Position numbers and translations under genes: made by a program
The notes under the pieces: generated by a model
The model's input: only the letters and a program-made list of their open reading frames with translations
Told to the model about the DNA's origin: nothing
The model's database searches: none
From: Lachnospiraceae bacterium
GTDB taxonomy: Bacteria; Bacillota; Clostridia; Lachnospirales; Lachnospiraceae
Assembly: GCA_017475845.1 (NCBI GenBank)
Contig: JAFVEU010000084.1
Coordinates: 1 to 15,743 of the forward strand
Reading direction: 5' to 3'
DNA: 15,743 nt
Shown here: piece by piece, positions 7,576 to 14,407 of the stretch
Layout: each line of letters begins with the position of its first letter
Numbering within the stretch: the stretch's first letter is position 1

Positions 7576-8603
7576 TACCTTTTCCTGAATCCGGTCATCA
7601 GTCCTCTGGCCTTTTCCCAGTCCATGCACCTTACGTAAACATTCAGGTCATCAAAGAGCTTCCGCCAGTCATCCGGCATCTCGCACTGTTCCAGACTCTT
7701 AAGGATCTTGTCGATGTTGCCCAGATCATATCTTCCCATGAGTTCCTCTATGGTATCATAAGCGTCCTTCAGTTCATCTTCCGTAATGTACCTTAGGCTC
7801 GTCTCTCCGTCCGCACCCTTCCAGTGCTGCCGGATATGATCTCCGATGTCCCGGTATTTATTTAAGTACTCCGGAGTAAGCTTATAAATAAGCGGAGTAT
7901 TATGCTCTTCACAGGCCTTTTCCAGAAGCTTTGACATCTCGGAAAGCTGCTTTGCACCTATTGCCCCCGCCGTACTTTTCAGGGAATGGACTATAAGCCT
8001 TAAGCTGTCCAGATCTCCCTGCTTGATATACTTGTCTATTGAGAATGATTTGTCATTTATGGAATCATTAAAGATCCTTAGGGCAGAGAGGAAATCCTGC
8101 ACGGAGCCGCAATGCATGACTCCGTATTCCGCGTCCAGCTCGGGAATGGAATGCACCCAGTCGGGAAGCCTCTCCTCAATATCCTCATCATCATCCTCGT
8201 TCCCGTCTGAGCGAACAAGATCGGAAGGACCGTACTTTTTCAGCATGTCCTCCAGCACCTTTTTATTTATGGGCTTACTCATAACATCCGTAAAGCCCGC
8301 CCTCAGGATCTCCTTTTTTCTCCCGTTATCGGTATCTCCGGTGATGCAGATCACCGGCACCGGATCCCCGTTAACAGCAAAGAGCTTTTTTAACTCATTA
8401 AGGGTATCAAAACCGTCCATACCGGGCATCCGGATATCCAGGAAGATAAAGTCGAATCTCCTTTTGGAGCAGAGATCCATGCACTCATGTCCGTTGGCGG
8501 CATTCGCGCTTTCCACCCCGAAGGATGAAAGCATCTTATTAAAGATTAAAAGGTTAATGCGCTCGTCATCTACAACGAGCGCACTTGGTCTTGATGTAGT
8601 CAT
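7575..8603 (-). CDS. Response regulator-histidine phosphotransfer protein (REC-Hpt-helical tail)
   Basis: This 342-residue protein begins with a canonical receiver (1-125) with Asp12-Asp13, phospho-Asp56 (FLDIRMPGMDG), Thr88 (ITGD) and Lys110 (SKP). After an acidic linker (DDDEDIEE near 137-144) comes a Hpt domain with the phospho-His motif HSLKSTAGAIGA, His206. The last 70 residues form a helical tail (AYDTIEELMGRYD...LKSLEQCEMPDDW...CMDWEKARGLM) of a kind I associate with Lachnospiraceae hybrid kinases; its role is unknown to me. The protein could pass phosphate from Asp to His, or the Hpt may come from another kinase. No kinase is encoded nearby. The start has no Shine-Dalgarno sequence (see promoter at 8610). 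It starts 39 bases after the second permease gene and overlaps the next gene by one base. Confidence 0.88.
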   Translation of the reverse strand: MTTSRPSALVVDDERINLLIFNKMLSSFGVESANAANGHECMDLCSKRRFDFIFLDIRMPGMDGFDTLNELKKLFAVNGDPVPVICITGDTDNGRKKEILRAGFTDVMSKPINKKVLEDMLKKYGPSDLVRSDGNEDDDEDIEERLPDWVHSIPELDAEYGVMHCGSVQDFLSALRIFNDSINDKSFSIDKYIKQGDLDSLRLIVHSLKSTAGAIGAKQLSEMSKLLEKACEEHNTPLIYKLTPEYLNKYRDIGDHIRQHWKGADGETSLRYITEDELKDAYDTIEELMGRYDLGNIDKILKSLEQCEMPDDWRKLFDDLNVYVRCMDWEKARGLMTGFRKR

Positions 8604-8609
8604 GCATAT

Positions 8610-8638
8610 ATATTACACGACCGGCATGAAAATTACAA
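8610..8638 (-). promoter_or_regulatory. Possible promoter of the REC-Hpt gene, positioned for a leaderless transcript
   Basis: On the minus strand TTGTAA (8638-8633), 17 bases and TAATAT (8615-8610) make a reasonable sigma-70 type promoter. The predicted start of transcription, about seven bases past the -10, falls at the ATG (8603) itself. This fits the absence of any ribosome binding site there. The gene could instead be read from the ABC operon. Confidence 0.4.
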
Positions 8639-8642
8639 TGTC

Positions 8643-9515
8643 TTATCCCTTGACACCGCCTAAGGTAACACCACCCACGATATACCTGGAAAGAACGAGA
8701 TAAACCAGGATAACCGGGAAGATGGAGAAGGCGATCATGACATAAACCTGTCCCATATCGAACTTCAGCCAGTCAGCGCTTCTAAGCTGTGCGATAAGGA
8801 TGGGAAGTGTCTTCTTCGTATCCGTGTGCAACACCAGGGCCGGTGTGAAGTAGTTATTCCAGCTGGCTACGAAGCTGAAGATCGCCTGTACCGCAATGGC
8901 GGGCTTCATAAGGGGAACCACTATCTGGTTAAAGGTCCTGAACTCTCCCGCCCCGTCTATACGGGCTGCCTCTATAAGAGACAGGGGAAGGGTGGCATCC
9001 ATGTACTGCTTCATATAGAAGAATACCGCAGGTGCAGCGATACCGGGAACGATAAGAGGTATAAAGCTGTCGTCCAGCTTCATTTTTCCTATCAACTGGA
9101 CAAATCCGAGAGCGGTAACCTGTGTAGGGATCATCATTACCATAAGGATAAAGGTAAACATGAACTTCTTTAACTTAAAATCATAAGCATGGATGGCATA
9201 GGCCGTCATGGTTGAGAAATAAGTACTTAAGGCTGCAGTGGTAAGTGCTATGAACAGGGAGTTCATCATGCCGTTAAAGATAGGCAGTGTCCCGTTCTTT
9301 AAGTTTACCCAGTTCTCAATAAGGAAAGCACCGGGAATAGCGGAAAATCCGGTCTTAAGCTCTGAGTTTGATCTGGTGGCATTTATAAAAAGCACATAGA
9401 ACCAGAAAAGACAGAGAAACGTTGCCAGCAAAAGAACTATATATGCTATCACCCTTCTGAATTGTAAGGAGATACCGTTTTCCTTCTGTCCGGCCATCTT
9501 ATTGTAATCACTCAT
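8643..9515 (-). CDS. Carbohydrate ABC transporter permease, MalG/AraQ type
   Basis: This 290-residue inner-membrane permease has six hydrophobic helices and the binding-protein-dependent transport signature EAARIDGAGEFRTFNQIVVPLMKP, the EAA loop that contacts the ATPase. Its N-terminal helix with VLLLATFLCLFWFYVLF and C-terminal LSRYIVGGVTLGGVKG ending are typical of the MalG-like subunit of CUT1 sugar transporters. It pairs with the MalF-like permease 42 bases upstream. GAGG lies eight bases before the ATG. No ATP-binding subunit is in the window, so a shared MsmK-type ATPase from elsewhere is the likely partner (family knowledge). The sugar cannot be deduced. Confidence 0.94.
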   Translation of the reverse strand: MSDYNKMAGQKENGISLQFRRVIAYIVLLLATFLCLFWFYVLFINATRSNSELKTGFSAIPGAFLIENWVNLKNGTLPIFNGMMNSLFIALTTAALSTYFSTMTAYAIHAYDFKLKKFMFTFILMVMMIPTQVTALGFVQLIGKMKLDDSFIPLIVPGIAAPAVFFYMKQYMDATLPLSLIEAARIDGAGEFRTFNQIVVPLMKPAIAVQAIFSFVASWNNYFTPALVLHTDTKKTLPILIAQLRSADWLKFDMGQVYVMIAFSIFPVILVYLVLSRYIVGGVTLGGVKG

Positions 9516-9557
9516 TTTATGTACCTCGCAATCTTCGAATCCTAAGAAAGTATCTTC

Positions 9558-10460
9558 TTAAACCTCTTCACTGTTGGTGAACTTGAATACTATAAAGCTC
9601 AGAATAGCTGTTATGACAAACATGAATACCGAAAGCGCACCGCCAAGTCCGTAGTTCTTGTTATACAGGTGCTTATTCAGATACATGATAAGGGTCATGG
9701 ATGAACGCATAGGATCGCCTGTTCCGTTTGTTAAAATCTGGGGAACATCGAACATCTGCAGACCGCCGATAAGTGAAGTGACCATAACGAAGATCAGTAT
9801 AGGTCTTAAGAGCGGAAGTGTTATCTTAAAGAAAACCTGACCGGCTGTTGCTCCGTCAACCTGTGCGGCTTCAAAGAGCGAGGGGTCTATGCCCAGCATA
9901 CCAGCCATCAGGAGGATAGTCGTATTACCAAACCACATGATGCAGTTCATAGAAGCGATAAGAGTCCTGACTGACCATACATGTGACATGAACTGATAGG
10001 GTTCTGAAATGAAACCCATCTGCATAAGCATGGAATTGATAGGCCCGCCGTCTGCAAACAGTGTGAAGAACAGCATTGAGAAAGCGGATGCCATGATAAG
10101 GTTTGGAAGATAGATCACGGTCTTAAAGAATCCCTGGAACTTAAGCCTTAAAGAAGGATCCGTGAACCAGGCTCCCAAAAGCAGCGAAAGGATGATCTGG
10201 GGAATAAAGCCCATGATCCACATGATCATGGTATTCATGAAATATGTAGGAAGATCACCGTTTGTAATGATGGTCTTATAATTTTCTATTCCAACGAAAT
10301 TCGGTCCGATCTGTGTAAGACCTGAACGATAGTTCTCAAAAAACGAATTGTATATGGTTGATACCAAAGGCACCATCTGGAATAGCAGATAGATCACAAT
10401 AAAGGGAATCAGAAAAATGTATCCCCATTTATTATAGCTGACGACTTTACTTTTTTTCAT
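9558..10460 (-). CDS. Carbohydrate ABC transporter permease, MalF/UgpA type
   Basis: This 300-residue permease opens with a basic stretch (MKKSKVVSYNKWGYIFLIPF) and has six transmembrane segments. It has the EAA loop EAAQVDGATAGQVFFKITLPLLRPI around residues 198-222 and the family's early YNSFFENYRSG and NFVGIENYKTI region. It is the MalF-like partner of the following permease. GAAGGG lies seven bases before the ATG. The gene follows the binding-protein gene after a 75-base gap containing a strong RNA hairpin, so the permeases may be made at lower levels than the lipoprotein. Confidence 0.94.
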   Translation of the reverse strand: MKKSKVVSYNKWGYIFLIPFIVIYLLFQMVPLVSTIYNSFFENYRSGLTQIGPNFVGIENYKTIITNGDLPTYFMNTMIMWIMGFIPQIILSLLLGAWFTDPSLRLKFQGFFKTVIYLPNLIMASAFSMLFFTLFADGGPINSMLMQMGFISEPYQFMSHVWSVRTLIASMNCIMWFGNTTILLMAGMLGIDPSLFEAAQVDGATAGQVFFKITLPLLRPILIFVMVTSLIGGLQMFDVPQILTNGTGDPMRSSMTLIMYLNKHLYNKNYGLGGALSVFMFVITAILSFIVFKFTNSEEV

Positions 10461-10485
10461 AAGAATTCCCTTCTCTCATTTTGAT

Positions 10486-10514
10486 ACGGGACGCACCGGA
10501 AGGGCGCGTCCCGT
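10486..10514 (-). terminator. Intra-operon stem-loop after the binding-protein gene
   Basis: On the minus strand ACGGGACGCGCC and GGTGCGTCCCGT pair over 12 bp with one G-U and a CTTCC loop. It lies between the binding-protein stop and the first permease. There is no T-run, so I read it as a read-through or mRNA 3'-end protecting hairpin rather than a full terminator. Such hairpins commonly raise binding protein over permease in ABC operons (family knowledge). Confidence 0.6.
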
Positions 10515-10535
10515 GGTTAAAACTCTTATTGGTAC

Positions 10536-12035
10536 TTATTCAGCTGTAAGCTCGGGATACTTCTCAACTACAGCCTTCTTGAACATATCAAGTGCCTCGT
10601 CAAGTGAAGCGTTTCCGTCGAAGTAGTTCTTCATAGCCTTCTGCAGCTCTTCGTTACATCCCTGGTCATAAGGTCCCTGGTTTGAAAGGTCGCAGCTCTC
10701 TGCTCCGTTGCAGAACATCTGAAGAGGATTCTGTCCGCCAAGTACTGCGAATGCATAAGCATCATCCTTTGCAGCCTTTTCCATAGCAGACTTGTTGTTA
10801 ACGAAGTCGCTGTCCTTTGCAACGATGTCAAGCATGATCTCTTCGTTGCAGGTAAGCTGCTTCATGATATCGCCAACGAGTGTCGGGTTGTCTGTGCCGG
10901 TTGCGCCGCAGATCCATGTGCCGCCCCAGAAGAAGCCCTGAGGTCCTTCGGTTGCTCCCCAGCCGCCCTGGTTTGCGATGGAGCCTTCCTGATCAGCTGC
11001 CATTGAGAAGTTGATGAGCCATGCGGGTCCGAAGTAGCAGAATACCTTGCCATCGGGATAGAAGCCCTTGCTCCAGTCATCTGACCAGAGGTCAGCGGTT
11101 GTGCACTGCTTAGCATCAGCCATCTTCTTACTCATGTCAACCCACTTCATGATGTTGTCATCTATAACAACCTTGCCGTCCTGTACCCACTTGCCGGTAA
11201 CGTTGTTGGAGAATACACGGTAAGCATCATTTGTGGTAGAGGTCATGTTGTAGCCTGCTGCCTTCATAGCGTCAGCGGTCTTTGCGAAGGTATCCCAGTC
11301 AGCAACAGCCTTCTGAACCTCAGCGGGATCATCGGATCCGAGAACTTCCTTGGCAGCTTCCCTGTTGTAGATAAGAACGCCGGGGCAGCCCTGCCATGAA
11401 AGGCCCTTAAGGGTTCCGCTTGAAGAGGTCATAACGTCCTGAGTGTACTTGTACTGATTTGCGATATCAGCATCGGTAATGCCGAGCTCGGAAACAGGAA
11501 GTGTATACTCGGTATCAACATACTTAAGAGCGTAGTCAGCTTCTACAAGGAAGATATCGATCTTGTCATCAGCTGCTGCATCAGCCTGCTTTAAGAGTGT
11601 CTCATCCAGATTGTTCTGGTAAGCGTTGTCCTGGTTAGGCGTGATATTCCACTTAACGGTTACATCACCGATGGTTCCTGTGGTTGCATCTGTCTCGGTA
11701 TATCCGGGATAGTGATCGGTAACCCTTGACTTGAACTCCTCGTTCCAGCAATAGATGTTGAGAACCTTGCCCTCGCCCGAGCCGTCAGCTGTTGCTGCTG
11801 CTTCTTCTGCAGGTGCTGCTTCTTCTGCAGGTGCTGCTTCTTCTGCAGGTGCTGCTTCCTCTGCTGCAGGTGCTGCTTCCTCTGCTGCAGGTGCAGGACC
11901 TGCCTCCTCTGCTGCAGGAGCCTCTGCTGCGGGTGCATCAGCTGCAGGAGCTGCTGCGTTGCCGCCGCCACATGCTGTGAACAGGCTTGCTGCCATTGTA
12001 ACTGAAAGCAATGTAACCATTAACTTTCTTTTCAT
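10536..12035 (-). CDS. Extracellular sugar-binding lipoprotein of the ABC transporter (family 1 solute-binding protein)
   Basis: This 499-residue protein starts with MKRKLMVTLLSVTMAASLFTAC. It has a basic end, a hydrophobic core and a lipobox ending in Cys22, so it should be processed by signal peptidase II and lipid-anchored outside the cell. Residues about 23-85 are a linker made almost wholly of Ala, Pro and Glu (EEAAPA and EEAAPAAEEAA units), encoded by 18- and 21-bp repeats. The binding domain follows, with LNIYCWNEEFKSRV, IDIFLVEADYALKYV, WSDDWSKGFYPDGKV and FFWGGTWI. The aromatic-rich face fits a carbohydrate ligand, identity unknown. Start choice: the ATG at 12035 has GGGAGG ten bases upstream; the in-frame ATG at 12059 would place that site inside the gene. 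It is followed by both permease genes. Confidence 0.92.
   Translation of the reverse strand: MKRKLMVTLLSVTMAASLFTACGGGNAAAPAADAPAAEAPAAEEAGPAPAAEEAAPAAEEAAPAEEAAPAEEAAPAEEAAATADGSGEGKVLNIYCWNEEFKSRVTDHYPGYTETDATTGTIGDVTVKWNITPNQDNAYQNNLDETLLKQADAAADDKIDIFLVEADYALKYVDTEYTLPVSELGITDADIANQYKYTQDVMTSSSGTLKGLSWQGCPGVLIYNREAAKEVLGSDDPAEVQKAVADWDTFAKTADAMKAAGYNMTSTTNDAYRVFSNNVTGKWVQDGKVVIDDNIMKWVDMSKKMADAKQCTTADLWSDDWSKGFYPDGKVFCYFGPAWLINFSMAADQEGSIANQGGWGATEGPQGFFWGGTWICGATGTDNPTLVGDIMKQLTCNEEIMLDIVAKDSDFVNNKSAMEKAAKDDAYAFAVLGGQNPLQMFCNGAESCDLSNQGPYDQGCNEELQKAMKNYFDGNASLDEALDMFKKAVVEKYPELTAE
11797..11892 (-). repeat. In-frame 18/21-bp tandem repeats encoding the Ala-Pro-Glu linker
   Basis: On the plus strand three identical 18-bp units (11797-11850) are followed by two identical 21-bp units (11851-11892) that differ by an added triplet; degenerate copies continue to about 11955. 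Unit lengths are multiples of three, so copy-number changes would keep the frame and only alter the length of the lipoprotein linker. Confidence 0.85.
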
Positions 12036-12087
12036 AACTTTTTTACCTCCCTTTTTCATTATATATTGGTTTGTTATGAGTTATCTA

Positions 12088-12113
12088 TTTAAAACAGCTC
12101 TTGCCGTCTTAAA
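12088..12113 (-). terminator. Hairpin between lacI-type gene and binding-protein gene
   Basis: On minus-strand RNA TTTAAGACGGC and GCTGTTTTAAA pair over 11 bp, with two G-U pairs and an AAGA loop. It begins seven bases after the regulator's TAA stop. On the plus strand the two G-U pairs become A-C mismatches, so the minus-strand RNA is the likely folded form. No T-run follows the stem. It may damp read-through from the regulator gene or act as a processing site. Confidence 0.45.
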
Positions 12114-12119
12114 TCATTT

Positions 12120-13148
12120 TTACGAGGCTATCTTTTTAACCGTCCCGCCGGGATCCAGATTGCCTTCCACCACCACCTGCTCGATTATGGTGGCTCTGGG
12201 GTTGTTGATCATATCGATGAGCCTTTTTGCCGCTTCCCTTCCTATCCTTTCGGTATCCTGGGTAAGGGTTGTAAGCCTGGGGCTTACCATGGTGGCTATC
12301 TCCGTTCCGTCATATCCTGCTATGGATATATCCTCCGGGATCCTCAGTCCCCTCAGTCTGATGGCATTCAGCCCGCCGAAGGATGAGATGTCATCCGGAT
12401 AGAGGATACAGGTTGGCGGATCCGGCAGATCCAGAAGCTTTATGGTGGCTTCATAGGCTGATTCCGAATCCCTGTAGGGTGAAGCTATAACATATTCATC
12501 CGGAGGATTCACCCCAAACCCCTGAAGGGTTTTGTAAAAGCTTGCCAGCCTTGCCTGGGTTACCGCTGATTCCAGCCCGTGTATGTAAGCGATCTTCCTG
12601 TGGCCCATCTTGTAAATGTATGTCACCAGATCCTTCATACCCTTGGCGTTGTCGGAAACAATGGCTATCCTGTTATAAAAGGTGTGGTCTATGGTCACCA
12701 CCGGGATACTGCTCTTTATAAGCTCATCCACCTGAGGATCGAAAAAATCCACACAGGCTATCACCACTCCGTCAAACCCTCTGTAGATCGAGTGGGCCAG
12801 ATAGGACATATTGTCCGATCTGCTCTTATCCGCATTGATGAAGGTGATATCGAAACCGTTCTGCTCGGCACAGCGCTTGAAGCTGTCCAGCACATGCGAG
12901 AAATAATCATGTGTAAGTCCGCTGTTGGCCTCATCCACAAAAAGGACTCCTATATTGTTTGTCCTGTTTGTCTTCAGTGCCTGAGCCGCTGCATTGGGGT
13001 GGTAGCCGAGTCTGGAAGCTGTTTCCTTTATCCTCTCCTTTGTCTCCCTGCCGATATCGCTCTGGTCGTTAAGAGCTTTCGATACCGTGGCAATGGATAC
13101 GCCGCAGGCTCTGGATATATCTTTTAATGAAACCATCTTCTTTGACAT
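12120..13148 (-). CDS. LacI-family transcriptional regulator
   Basis: This 342-residue protein has the LacI helix-turn-helix at about residues 7-26 (SLKDISRACGVSIATVSKALN), the hinge region (ERIKETASRLGYHPNAAAQALKTNRTNNIGVLF) and a periplasmic-binding-protein-like sensor domain from about 62 to 335. Late sensor motifs include PEDISIAGYDGTEIA and RLTTLTQDTERIGREAAKRLI. It should bind a sugar and control nearby uptake genes; the adjacent binding protein, 84 bases downstream, is the natural target (inference). The ATG at 13148 has no good ribosome binding site; an AAGGAG lies 42 bases earlier and suits no in-frame start. The C-terminal end VVVEGNLDPGGTVKKIAS departs from the usual LVxRxST ending. 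Confidence 0.93.
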   Translation of the reverse strand: MSKKMVSLKDISRACGVSIATVSKALNDQSDIGRETKERIKETASRLGYHPNAAAQALKTNRTNNIGVLFVDEANSGLTHDYFSHVLDSFKRCAEQNGFDITFINADKSRSDNMSYLAHSIYRGFDGVVIACVDFFDPQVDELIKSSIPVVTIDHTFYNRIAIVSDNAKGMKDLVTYIYKMGHRKIAYIHGLESAVTQARLASFYKTLQGFGVNPPDEYVIASPYRDSESAYEATIKLLDLPDPPTCILYPDDISSFGGLNAIRLRGLRIPEDISIAGYDGTEIATMVSPRLTTLTQDTERIGREAAKRLIDMINNPRATIIEQVVVEGNLDPGGTVKKIAS

Positions 13149-13214
13149 CGATCCGTACTGTCCAATACTGTGCCGGTATCAAACCGGAAACTCCTTAATC
13201 GTTTTCGCAATTAC

Positions 13215-13243
13215 AATCTACTACACATTTACCCCAAATGCAA
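13215..13243 (-). promoter_or_regulatory. Probable promoter of the lacI-type gene
   Basis: On the minus strand TTGCAT (13243-13238), a 17-base spacer and TAGATT (13220-13215) form a plausible housekeeping promoter. Transcription would begin near 13208, giving a leader of about 60 bases that contains the small CCGGT...ACCGG inverted repeat, where the regulator might act on its own gene. Confidence 0.45.
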
Positions 13244-13426
13244 TAGCTTTTTAAAATCTTTTGTGCAAATTGGATGGATTTGTTTGATAGTGACAAATTT
13301 TAAGTTGGATTTTCGTATACTTTTTCGGATTTTCGTTGAATTTTGCAGAAACGTTTTCGTTGGACTGTCAGCAGGCGGTCCCGGGTAAATTCACTTTGCG
13401 GTTTCACGCACCGGACTGCCTGTCCC

Positions 13427-13448
13427 ATAAAAATCGCTGAATACAGCG
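13427..13448 (-). terminator. Rho-independent terminator after the DUF975 gene
   Basis: On the minus strand CGCTG-TATT-CAGCG (13448-13435) is directly followed by ATTTTTAT. The stem is short (5 bp) but GC-rich with a T-run. It lies about 70 bases past the stop of the DUF975 gene and before the lacI regulatory region, so it probably ends the three-gene transcript. Confidence 0.55.
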
Positions 13449-13520
13449 GTCTGCGGCAGCAGCCGGTCAAAAAATGCTGATTTTCCTTAAAGCTTTACGG
13501 AAGAACAGAAACAGAAGCGG

Positions 13521-14342
13521 TCAATTCCAGTATTCCTGGTGATAATAGACTCCTGAGGCCGTATCCTTCACGGGTTCATCATTCACATATGAACCGTTCC
13601 CCTCTTTCTTAAGATCATCATAGAAAAGCGCAGTGGAAACGGTGATGTTCGGATTCAGCCATAAAAGCGCAAGACCGCAGGACAGAAAGGCCAGGATATA
13701 GTATCCGATATAACTGAGATACAGGCTGAAGAGCCTGCCCTTATTTCCCTTCATCATCCTTACGGAGGTATCCACGATATCCCTTGCCCTCATACCGGGA
13801 TTTTCGTAATACAGGAAAAAGGTCATGGAAACTCCGAGTTTAACTACGAAGATCCAGACGAGATATATAAGAGAGGCCACGCTTATCACTGCTACCGCCG
13901 CCGCAAAGGAGCCGCCGGACATACCGGAAACGGTAAGCGCCGCAAAGACTATCATACCTATTACAAAAATGATGATTCCGGGCAGCATCCTTAAGAGGAT
14001 CCAGAGATAACAGAATACCACGGTAAAGGGTTCATGCTTAAAGCAGTAAAAGATATCCGAAACATCCCCCTTTCTGTCATAGGAGATATCATAGGAGATC
14101 TTATCCACTCCCGCCGCAAAGAGCACCGATACAATGGACAGGAGCAGGGACAGCGGCAGACTTACAACTATCCCTATCCCCGGTATGGGAAAGAAGCTGT
14201 CAAGCCCGGTGACCAGACTCAAAGGCGTAGTCAGGAGGTTTAATATCAGCGAATATAATATGTAGGCACCTATAACAGTGCCGTAGTTTCCAAGGAGTTT
14301 CGTCCGGGCCTCTGCCCTGTATTCTCTATTGCTTCTCATCAT
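13521..14342 (-). CDS. DUF975 family integral membrane protein
   Basis: This 273-residue protein has the N-terminal signature of DUF975 proteins common in Clostridia: RSNREYRAEARTKLLGNYG, just before the first membrane segment. Hydrophobic stretches lie at about 20-42, 55-80, 106-138, 145-178 and 205-230, suggesting five or six helices. The conserved segment NPGMRARDIVDTSVRMMKGNKGRLF sits between the last two, with the C-terminus polar and Tyr-rich. Function is unknown; the family is predicted to lie in the cytoplasmic membrane. Start: ATG at 14342 with GGG four bases upstream; the ATG at 14339 is as likely and a TTG at 14351 less so. It follows the HEGEH protein gene by 65 bases containing a hairpin. 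Confidence 0.85.
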   Translation of the reverse strand: MMRSNREYRAEARTKLLGNYGTVIGAYILYSLILNLLTTPLSLVTGLDSFFPIPGIGIVVSLPLSLLLSIVSVLFAAGVDKISYDISYDRKGDVSDIFYCFKHEPFTVVFCYLWILLRMLPGIIIFVIGMIVFAALTVSGMSGGSFAAAVAVISVASLIYLVWIFVVKLGVSMTFFLYYENPGMRARDIVDTSVRMMKGNKGRLFSLYLSYIGYYILAFLSCGLALLWLNPNITVSTALFYDDLKKEGNGSYVNDEPVKDTASGVYYHQEYWN

Positions 14343-14356
14343 TTTACCCAATAATT

Positions 14357-14382
14357 ATGCCGGCCGTTTTACTGACCGGCAT
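14357..14382. terminator. Stem-loop between the HEGEH-protein and DUF975 genes
   Basis: ATGCCGG (14357-14363) and CCGGCAT (14376-14382) form a perfect 7-bp stem with a 12-base loop. On the minus strand it is followed by AATTATT, not a true T-run. It may reduce expression of the DUF975 gene relative to upstream genes or be a weak terminator. Confidence 0.4.
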
Positions 14383-14407
14383 CTCATTCTGTTTAACTGT
14401 AACTCCG

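Larger units (their letters stand above)
13149..13520. promoter_or_regulatory. 372-base noncoding region upstream of the lacI-type gene
   Basis: No credible gene here. The centre (about 13200-13360) is AT-rich and contains a probable lacI promoter (13215-13243). On the minus strand it has repeated ACGAAAA boxes: GGATTTTCGT on the plus strand at 13307-13316 and 13327-13336, and a further TTTTCGT at 13354-13360. An 8-bp CG-centred palindrome AAACGTTT (13349-13356) fits the general look of LacI-family operators. Closer to the gene are CCGGT-ATCAA-ACCGG (13173-13187) and TACTGT twice ten bases apart (13156, 13166). The right part holds the terminator of the DUF975 gene. Operator assignment is inference. 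Confidence 0.45.

Noticed and set aside
8023..8703. 226-codon plus-strand frame antisense to the REC-Hpt gene
   Set aside because: It is Ser-rich with no recognisable domain and is wholly explained by the receiver/Hpt gene on the other strand.
12058..12063. TATAAT before the binding-protein gene as its promoter
   Set aside because: The matching -35 (AGATAA) is poor, and transcription would begin at the ribosome binding site itself, leaving almost no leader; I do not call it as a feature.
11660..12402. Plus-strand Ala/Ser-rich and minus-strand Gln/Leu-rich frames over the lipoprotein linker
   Set aside because: These are out-of-frame readings of the 18/21-bp repeats encoding the Ala-Pro-Glu linker; the lipobox and binding domain fix the true frame.
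13341..13361. CcpA catabolite (cre) site around AAACGTTT
   Set aside because: The CG core fits, but the flanking TG and terminal CA positions of the cre pattern do not; only a general LacI-family operator resemblance remains.
13170..13388. 72-codon plus-strand frame upstream of the lacI-type gene
   Set aside because: It runs through the AT-rich regulatory region, has a composition dominated by that DNA, and lacks a ribosome binding site.
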